Positions 59,164 to 64,000 of a stretch of 64,000 bases of DNA are shown piece by piece. Each line of letters opens with the position of its first letter. Position 1 is the first letter of the stretch. The position numbers were made by a program, and so were the translations under genes. The stretch spans positions 26,397-90,396 of the forward strand of contig DASZTL010000090.1 of NCBI GenBank assembly GCA_035548055.1, given 5' to 3'. The stretch is from DASZTV01 sp035548055 (GTDB lineage Bacteria > Actinomycetota > Actinomycetes > JAFAQI01). The notes below the pieces were generated by a model that saw only the letters and a program-made list of their open reading frames with translations, was not told the origin of the DNA and made no database searches.

Positions 59164-59928
59164 GTGGCCATCTTCCGGCAGCCGATCGAAAGCGAAGGTC
59201 GGACAATCGGAGGCGCAGCCGAGCGCTTCCCGGGTTTCGACGTCCTCGACGAGGTCAGCCACTGGGATGCCGCGACCGCCGGCGTCGTCCTGTCGCGCCT
59301 TGGCCCCTGCCCGCCGTTGCGGTTCTTCTCCCTCGCGGAGGAGGCGGTGGGCCGGGCCCTCTTCGACCAGCTGCTCGATCAACGTGAGCCACCGCGGGTT
59401 CCGGTCCTGGAGATGATCGATGCGCGCTTGGCCGAGGCGCAGACCGACGGCTGGCGTTATGCCGACATGCCAGAGGACGGCGAAGCGTTCCGGCGCAGCT
59501 TCGCGGCCCTCGACGATGACGCCAGGCGAGCGTTCGGCCGGCCGTTCGCCGAGCTCGAGTGGTTCGACCGGGCCGACCTGGTGCAGTCTGTGCAGCAACT
59601 CAGGGACACCGACTGGCACGAACTGCGCGCCGACCGGGTCTGGAGCCTGTGGACGCGATACGCGTGCACCGCCTTCTACAGCCACCCGTGGGCCTGGAAC
59701 GAGATCGGCTTCGGTGGTCCGGCGTATCCGCGCGGCTACAAGAACCTCGGCGTCGACGCCCGTGAACCGTGGGAGGTCGCCGACGTCACCGATCGCGATC
59801 CGGTCGGGCGCGGCGATGAGATCGAGCAGGCCCGCCGGCGGCACGCCGAGGCGAGAACCCGGCAGTTGAAGCAGGCTGACCCGAAAGGTCCGGTCGGCGT
59901 CGGTGACCGGCTGAGCGAGTCGCAGTGA
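59164..59928 (+). CDS. Gluconate 2-dehydrogenase subunit 3-like protein
   Basis: 254 residues from GTG at 59164, two bases after the previous stop. The C-terminal half is the subunit-3 fold (FFSLAEEAVGRALFDQLLDQ near 60 and the final YSHPWAWNEIGFGGPAYPRGY near 180-200). Canonical subunit 3 has a Tat signal; none is seen here, so the complex is probably cytoplasmic. It overlaps the GMC oxidoreductase gene by 4 nt, its expected partner. Confidence 0.8.
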   Translation: MAIFRQPIESEGRTIGGAAERFPGFDVLDEVSHWDAATAGVVLSRLGPCPPLRFFSLAEEAVGRALFDQLLDQREPPRVPVLEMIDARLAEAQTDGWRYADMPEDGEAFRRSFAALDDDARRAFGRPFAELEWFDRADLVQSVQQLRDTDWHELRADRVWSLWTRYACTAFYSHPWAWNEIGFGGPAYPRGYKNLGVDAREPWEVADVTDRDPVGRGDEIEQARRRHAEARTRQLKQADPKGPVGVGDRLSESQ

Positions 59929-61583
59929 GTGCTCTCACGCAGGTCCGGCACCGAAACGAGTCGGCGTGGTTGATCCCGAACGACGGGACCAGGGTCAACC
60001 ATCAGCTACGCCGCGACATGCGTCGCTTCGCCGATGACGACGAGGTCGACATCGCGATCGTCGGCGCCGGTGCCGGCGGGTCGGTGCTGCTCCAACGGCT
60101 AGCGCGAGCGGGCTGGCGTGCCGTGGCCTTCGACGCCGGGCCGTTCTGGGATCCGGACCGTGACTGGGTGAGCGACGAGGCGGGCTCACATCATCTCTAC
60201 TGGACCGAGCCGCGCGTCATCGACGGGGCCAACCCGACGGTGCTCGGATCGAACAACTCCGGTCGAGGCGTCGGTGGCTCGATGGTCCACTTCGCGGGCT
60301 ATGCGCCGCGCTTCCATCCGTCCGACTTCTCGACCTACACGAACGATGGCGTCGGAGCCGACTGGCCGATCACGTACGCCGACCTGGAGCCGTACTACCG
60401 GTTGATGGAGGAGGAGCTGCCGGTTGCCGGTGAGTCCTGGCCCTGGGGACACCCGCATCGCTACCCGCACTCGCCGCACCCCGTCAGCGGCAACGGGCTG
60501 ATCGCGCAGCGCGGGGCGTTCGAACTGGGCATCGAGATGCGGGTCGGCCCTGTGGCGATCACCAACGGACGCTTCGGCAACCGGTCGCACTGCATCTACC
60601 GCGGCTTCTGCCTGCAGGGATGCAAGGTCAACGCCAAGGCGTCGCCGTTGATCACCCACATCCCCGACGCGCTCGCCCACGGCGCCGAGATCCGGCCCGA
60701 CGCGATGGTCAGCGGCATCGAGGTCGACGACGACTCGGGCCTGGTCACTGGCGTCCGTTACTTCAAAGATGGCCGTGAGCGGCGCCAGCGGGCGCGGATG
60801 GTGGCCGTTTGCGGCTACTCCATCGAGACCCCGCGCCTGCTGCTGAACTCCGCGACGAAGCGATGGCCCAACGGGCTGGGCAACGACAACGACCTGGTCG
60901 GGCGCTACGTGATGGTGCAAGGCGCGCCGCAGGCGGCGGGCCGCTTCGACGAAGAGATCCGGATGTTCAAGGCGCCTCCGCCCGAGGTGAGCTCGGAGCA
61001 GTTCTACGAGACCATGCCGGGCAAGCCCTATCGGAGAGGCTTCAGCATCCAGACCGTCTCCCCGTTGCCGATCACCTGGGCGGAGCACGTCGCCGCGCAA
61101 GGGCATTGGGGGACGGTGCTGCGCGAGTACATGGCTGACTACGTCCACTGGGCGACGATCGGCGCGCTGTGCGAGTACCTCCCACAGGCGGAGAACCGGG
61201 TGACGCTCGCTGCGCAAACCGACCGTTACGGGCTGCCCGTCGCCCAGTTCACCTACAGCCTGTGCGACAACGACAAACTGTTGCTCGACGATGCGCGCGC
61301 CATGCAGGCCAGGATCCTCGAGGCGGCCGGCGCGACCGAGGTCATCACGATCGATCGCACCGCGCATCTGATCGGCGGGGCACGGATGAGTGCGCGTCCT
61401 GAGGCCGGTGTCGTCGACGCCGACTTGCGTACCTGGGCCATCCCGAATCTGTACGTCGTCGACGGGAGTGTGTTGCCGACACAGGGCGCCGCGAACCCTG
61501 CGTTGACGATCATGGCCGTCGCCGCCCGGGCAGCAGACCGGTTGGTGGCTGGGCAGCGCACGGGAGTCCGCGATGGGCGGTGA
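59925..61583 (+). CDS. GMC-family FAD oxidoreductase (gluconate dehydrogenase-like)
   Basis: 552 residues from GTG at 59925, overlapping the subunit-3 gene. The FAD motif is IAIVGAGAGGSVLLQRLARAG (45-65), GSNNSGRGVGGSMVHFAGYAPRF follows, and the C-terminus has NLYVVDGSVLPTQGAANPALTIMAVAARAAD, the GMC_oxred_C signature. It oxidises a sugar, sugar acid or polyol. No Tat signal is present. With subunit 3 it resembles gluconate 2-dehydrogenase; the cytochrome subunit is not seen. Confidence 0.91.
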   Translation: MSALTQVRHRNESAWLIPNDGTRVNHQLRRDMRRFADDDEVDIAIVGAGAGGSVLLQRLARAGWRAVAFDAGPFWDPDRDWVSDEAGSHHLYWTEPRVIDGANPTVLGSNNSGRGVGGSMVHFAGYAPRFHPSDFSTYTNDGVGADWPITYADLEPYYRLMEEELPVAGESWPWGHPHRYPHSPHPVSGNGLIAQRGAFELGIEMRVGPVAITNGRFGNRSHCIYRGFCLQGCKVNAKASPLITHIPDALAHGAEIRPDAMVSGIEVDDDSGLVTGVRYFKDGRERRQRARMVAVCGYSIETPRLLLNSATKRWPNGLGNDNDLVGRYVMVQGAPQAAGRFDEEIRMFKAPPPEVSSEQFYETMPGKPYRRGFSIQTVSPLPITWAEHVAAQGHWGTVLREYMADYVHWATIGALCEYLPQAENRVTLAAQTDRYGLPVAQFTYSLCDNDKLLLDDARAMQARILEAAGATEVITIDRTAHLIGGARMSARPEAGVVDADLRTWAIPNLYVVDGSVLPTQGAANPALTIMAVAARAADRLVAGQRTGVRDGR

Positions 61584-62682
61584 CGGCATACCCGTGGTCG
61601 AGTCGGTCACGGCGGCGAGCTACGAGATTCCCACCGACGGCCCGGAGGCCGACGGCACCTTGTCCTGGGACAAGACGACTGCGGTGACGGTCGTGGCGAG
61701 TGCCGGCGGCAAGAAGGGACTGGGCTGGACCTACGCAGCGGCCGCCGCGGCGGACGTGGTCGAGAACCTGCTTGCGCCCGCCGTCGTGAACCGTTCGGCG
61801 GCAGACCCGCGCGGTGCCAACAGCGCGATGTCGAAGGCGGTGCGCAACGTGGGACGCCCCGGGATCGCGGCTACTGCGATCTCCGCGGTTGACGTGGCCC
61901 TATGGGACCTGCAGGCCAAGTTGCTCGACGTGCCGCTGTACCGACTGCTCGGCGTCGAGGGGAATGCGGTGGCGGTCTACGGCAGCGGTGGCTTCACGAC
62001 GTACGACGACCGGCAGACCACGGATCAGGTGTGTGACTGGCTCGAGCGGTGCGGTGTGGACGCGGTGAAGATCAAGATCGGCGAGTCCTGGGGGACGCGA
62101 CCCGAACGTGACCTCTCGCGAGTGGAACTGGTGTCGAGGTTGGTCGGCGACAGGGGCGAGATCTTCGTCGATGCCAACGGGGCGTACTCGGTCGGCCAGG
62201 CGATCCGGATGGGCCATCGCTTCGCCGAGCACGGCGTCACATGGTTCGAGGAGCCCGTGTCGTCCGACGACCTCGCTGGCCTGAAGGCGGTCCGCGGGTC
62301 CGTCGCGGCGGACGTTGCGGCCGGCGAGTACGGATACGACCTGCCCTACTTCGCGCGGATGCTCGGTGCGGGTGCGGTCGACTGCCTGCAGATCGACGTG
62401 ACGAGGTGTGGCGGGGTGACCGAGTTCCTGCGTGCGGCGGCGGTCGCCGCCGCGAACGGGTTCGACGTGTCCGGGCACTGCGCGCCGCACCTGCACGCGG
62501 CCTTCGTGGGCGCGGTGCCCAACCTGCGCCACATCGAGTACTTCCACGACCACGTCCGGATCGAAGAGACCCTCCTGTTCGACGGAGCAGTGCCCGCTCG
62601 TGACGGCTGCCTTCGTCCTGCGGGTCGGCCGGGCCACGGCCTCACGCTGCGCGACGACGCTGACCGGTGGCGGAAGACATGA
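61573..62682 (+). CDS. Enolase-superfamily (mandelate racemase-type) dehydratase/racemase
   Basis: 369 residues from ATG at 61573, overlapping the GMC gene by 11 nt. The enolase active site is complete: KIKIG (KxK, about 165), VDANGAY (Asp), FEEPV (Glu), GEYGYD (Glu), CLQIDVTRCGG (Asp) and SGHCAPHLHAAF (His). KxK plus the Asp-His dyad fits the mandelate racemase subgroup, which includes gluconate/galactonate-type sugar-acid dehydratases. It probably acts on the acid made by the GMC enzyme; this is inference. Confidence 0.9.
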   Translation: MGGDGIPVVESVTAASYEIPTDGPEADGTLSWDKTTAVTVVASAGGKKGLGWTYAAAAAADVVENLLAPAVVNRSAADPRGANSAMSKAVRNVGRPGIAATAISAVDVALWDLQAKLLDVPLYRLLGVEGNAVAVYGSGGFTTYDDRQTTDQVCDWLERCGVDAVKIKIGESWGTRPERDLSRVELVSRLVGDRGEIFVDANGAYSVGQAIRMGHRFAEHGVTWFEEPVSSDDLAGLKAVRGSVAADVAAGEYGYDLPYFARMLGAGAVDCLQIDVTRCGGVTEFLRAAAVAAANGFDVSGHCAPHLHAAFVGAVPNLRHIEYFHDHVRIEETLLFDGAVPARDGCLRPAGRPGHGLTLRDDADRWRKT

Positions 62683-63416
62683 CGGTTCGGGTCGGGACCA
62701 GCGGCTGGCAGTACGCCGACTGGCGGGGCGCCTTCTACCCGCCGAAGCTGCCGCAGCGGCTGTGGCTGTCGTCGTACTGCGAGTCGTTCGACACGGTGGA
62801 GGTGAACTCCAGCTTCTATCGGCTGCCGACCGTCGAGACGGTTCGGCGATGGGCGGGAGAGCTTCCCGACGGCTTCGTGATGGCCCTCAAGGTGAGTCGC
62901 TTTCTCACCCACGTGAAGCGGCTGCGCGAGCCTGCCGAGCCGGTCGCGCGATTGATGGGGGTCTTGTCACCGCTTCGTGCGCGCGGTCTGCTCGGCCCCT
63001 TGCTCATCCAGCTCCCGCCCGATCTGCCGGCGGAGCTGGACCGGCTCGACCAGACGCTCGCCGAGTTTCCGGCGGGTGTCCGCGTGGCGGTCGAGCCGCG
63101 TCATCAGTCGTGGTTCACCGCCGAGCTGCGCGACCTCCTCGCACAGCACGGTGCTGCCCTGGTGTGGGCCGACCGCGAAGGGCGCAGTTTGGGACCGCTG
63201 TGGCGAACGGCCGGGTGGGCATACCTTCGGCTGCACCACGGCCGCGACGGCTGGGGCTACGACAACCGCGACTTGAGTCGGTGGGCGGGAAGATTGGCTG
63301 CGGCTGCTGACGGATACGCGTACGCGAACAACGATCCTGGCGCCGCCGCGGTGCGCGACGCGCGCCGGCTGCGCGCGATGGTGTCGGAGCGCAGTCATCT
63401 CGTCGCGCGGTCATAA
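62679..63416 (+). CDS. DUF72 (YecE-like) TIM-barrel protein
   Basis: 245 residues from ATG at 62679, coupled to the dehydratase gene by ATGA; GTG at 62667 is an alternative. VRVGTSGWQYADWRGAFYPP and YCESFDTVEVNSSFYRLP are the DUF72 signature, and AYVYANNDPGA-like YAYANNDPGAAAVRDARRL ends it. The barrel family has no established reaction. It ends inside the convergent GH15 gene (22-nt overlap) and closes the six-gene operon. Confidence 0.93.
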   Translation: MTVRVGTSGWQYADWRGAFYPPKLPQRLWLSSYCESFDTVEVNSSFYRLPTVETVRRWAGELPDGFVMALKVSRFLTHVKRLREPAEPVARLMGVLSPLRARGLLGPLLIQLPPDLPAELDRLDQTLAEFPAGVRVAVEPRHQSWFTAELRDLLAQHGAALVWADREGRSLGPLWRTAGWAYLRLHHGRDGWGYDNRDLSRWAGRLAAAADGYAYANNDPGAAAVRDARRLRAMVSERSHLVARS

Positions 63417-64000
63417 GCGCAAGCGGCGTTGATGAGTGCGAGGTGACTCAGGCCTTGCGGAAAGTTGCCAAGCATCGATCCGGTGGACGGGTCGATCATC
63501 TCGGCGAGCAGCCCGACATCGTTGACCAATGCGACGGCCTCGTCCATCAACGCTTTGGCCTCGGACAGATCTCCGAGCTGCACGAGGGCGTGGACCAGCC
63601 AGAACGTGCAGGCGATGAAGCCGCCGCCATCGTCGGCGCCGCTGTACCGGCGTACGACGGGCCCATCCGAGAGCTCCTTGCGAATCGCCTCGACCGTGCC
63701 GGCGAGCCGCTCGCCTCGGTCGAATCCCGTGCGGGCCATGAGCAAGGTGGCCGCGTCCACGCCGTCCGTGCCGGCGTAGCCCGTGTAGCAAGACCGCTTC
63801 GGCGACCAGCAGTGCTGATCGACCCACGCATGGACGGCATCCCGTTCGCTCTTCCACCGGTCGACGTGGTCACTCAGCAGCTGACCTGCTTCGTGCAGTC
63901 GGACCGCGCGGTCCAACGCCGTCCAGCACCCGACCTTCGAGATCGTGTAATGCCGCTGGGTGGGAAGCTCCCAGATGCCGGAGTCCTTGCGATGCCAGGT
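63395..64000 (-). CDS. GH15-family glycosidase, C-terminal part (runs off the window)
   Basis: The C-terminal 201 residues, open to the right edge. WHRKDSGIWELPTQRHYTIS with KVGCWTALDRAVRL holds the substrate-binding Trp/Glu block of GH15 (EPD.GIWE-type), then SYTGYAGTDGVDAATLLM-like YTGYAGTDGVDAATLLM and the final LIDPSTG-MLGNFPQGLSHLALINAA with the second catalytic Glu region (FPQGLSH). GH15 includes glucoamylases and actinomycete trehalases; which cannot be told. The start lies beyond the window. Confidence 0.92.
   Translation of the reverse strand, partial: TWHRKDSGIWELPTQRHYTISKVGCWTALDRAVRLHEAGQLLSDHVDRWKSERDAVHAWVDQHCWSPKRSCYTGYAGTDGVDAATLLMARTGFDRGERLAGTVEAIRKELSDGPVVRRYSGADDGGGFIACTFWLVHALVQLGDLSEAKALMDEAVALVNDVGLLAEMIDPSTGSMLGNFPQGLSHLALINAACAYDRATR

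Noticed and set aside
1..64000. CRISPR arrays, rRNA genes and insertion sequences
   Set aside because: No regularly spaced repeats with unique spacers, no rRNA sequence and no transposase were seen.

Overview
The window is GC-rich, densely coded actinomycete (Actinomycetota) chromosome. The taxonomic signal comes from a bacterial proteasome activator (Bpa) with a C-terminal HbYX tail, CtaA, a SigE-family ECF sigma factor, many GTG starts and many 1-8 nt gene overlaps. The genus cannot be fixed from the sequence.

Bases 1-17772 look like accessory DNA built from two integrated elements in tandem. An identical 26-bp sequence shaped like the 3' end of a tRNA or tmRNA (T-loop followed by CCA) occurs at 4692-4717 and 17747-17772. 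Each copy is preceded, with exactly 101 bases between, by a related 31-bp hairpin element. The intact RNA gene is probably left of the window. The left element (1 to 4717, entered in its interior) holds an XRE/TPR-type regulator overlapping a creatininase-family amidohydrolase, a lipoprotein, an anchored exported protein and an exported Amidase_6 protein. The right element (about 4718-17772) holds small-molecule-modifying genes (FAD monooxygenase, two GNATs, two HAD phosphatases of which one is frameshifted, a nucleotidyltransferase) and a MobF relaxase/helicase overlapping an excisionase-like gene. It also has an XRE-ImmA/IrrE plus DUF4411 (PIN-like) toxin-antitoxin-type pair. Its right end has a four-gene module: a winged-helix-like regulator, an ImmA-like zinc peptidase, an HD-domain dNTP hydrolase and a nucleoside 2-deoxyribosyltransferase, with three 14-bp tandem repeats in the divergent promoter region. 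No integrase is visible. The four-gene module is the best candidate for an undescribed system, most plausibly nucleotide-targeting anti-phage defence.

From 17831 on the DNA reads as ordinary chromosome: an MFS exporter with a divergent MerR regulator and two inverted copies of one operator; a membrane GGDEF-EAL protein; a GH5 endoglycoceramidase-like enzyme with an alpha/beta hydrolase; heme A synthase; a CAP-domain protein; an Fpg/Nei glycosylase; a TPP riboswitch controlling a CytX-like permease; a glycerophosphodiesterase; arginine deiminase; a larB-larC-GDT1-esterase operon; DUF4446, pheA, serS; a Cof-type HAD; PAP2 and Bpa; acyl-CoA dehydrogenase; an ECF sigma factor with a membrane partner; a quinone oxidoreductase; a PucR regulator; an HSL esterase; and secreted proteins.

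A tRNA-Ser(TGA) lies at 50927-51018, followed by a ParD-like/zeta toxin-antitoxin pair with an inverted-repeat operator. The right end has an acyl-CoA ligase, a PAS-GGDEF-EAL protein, MgtC, and a tightly overlapping six-gene operon (TPP-dependent enzyme, membrane protein, gluconate-dehydrogenase subunit 3-like protein, GMC oxidoreductase, enolase-superfamily dehydratase, DUF72) that looks like a sugar or sugar-acid oxidation cassette. A partial GH15 glucoamylase/trehalase-like gene runs off the right edge.
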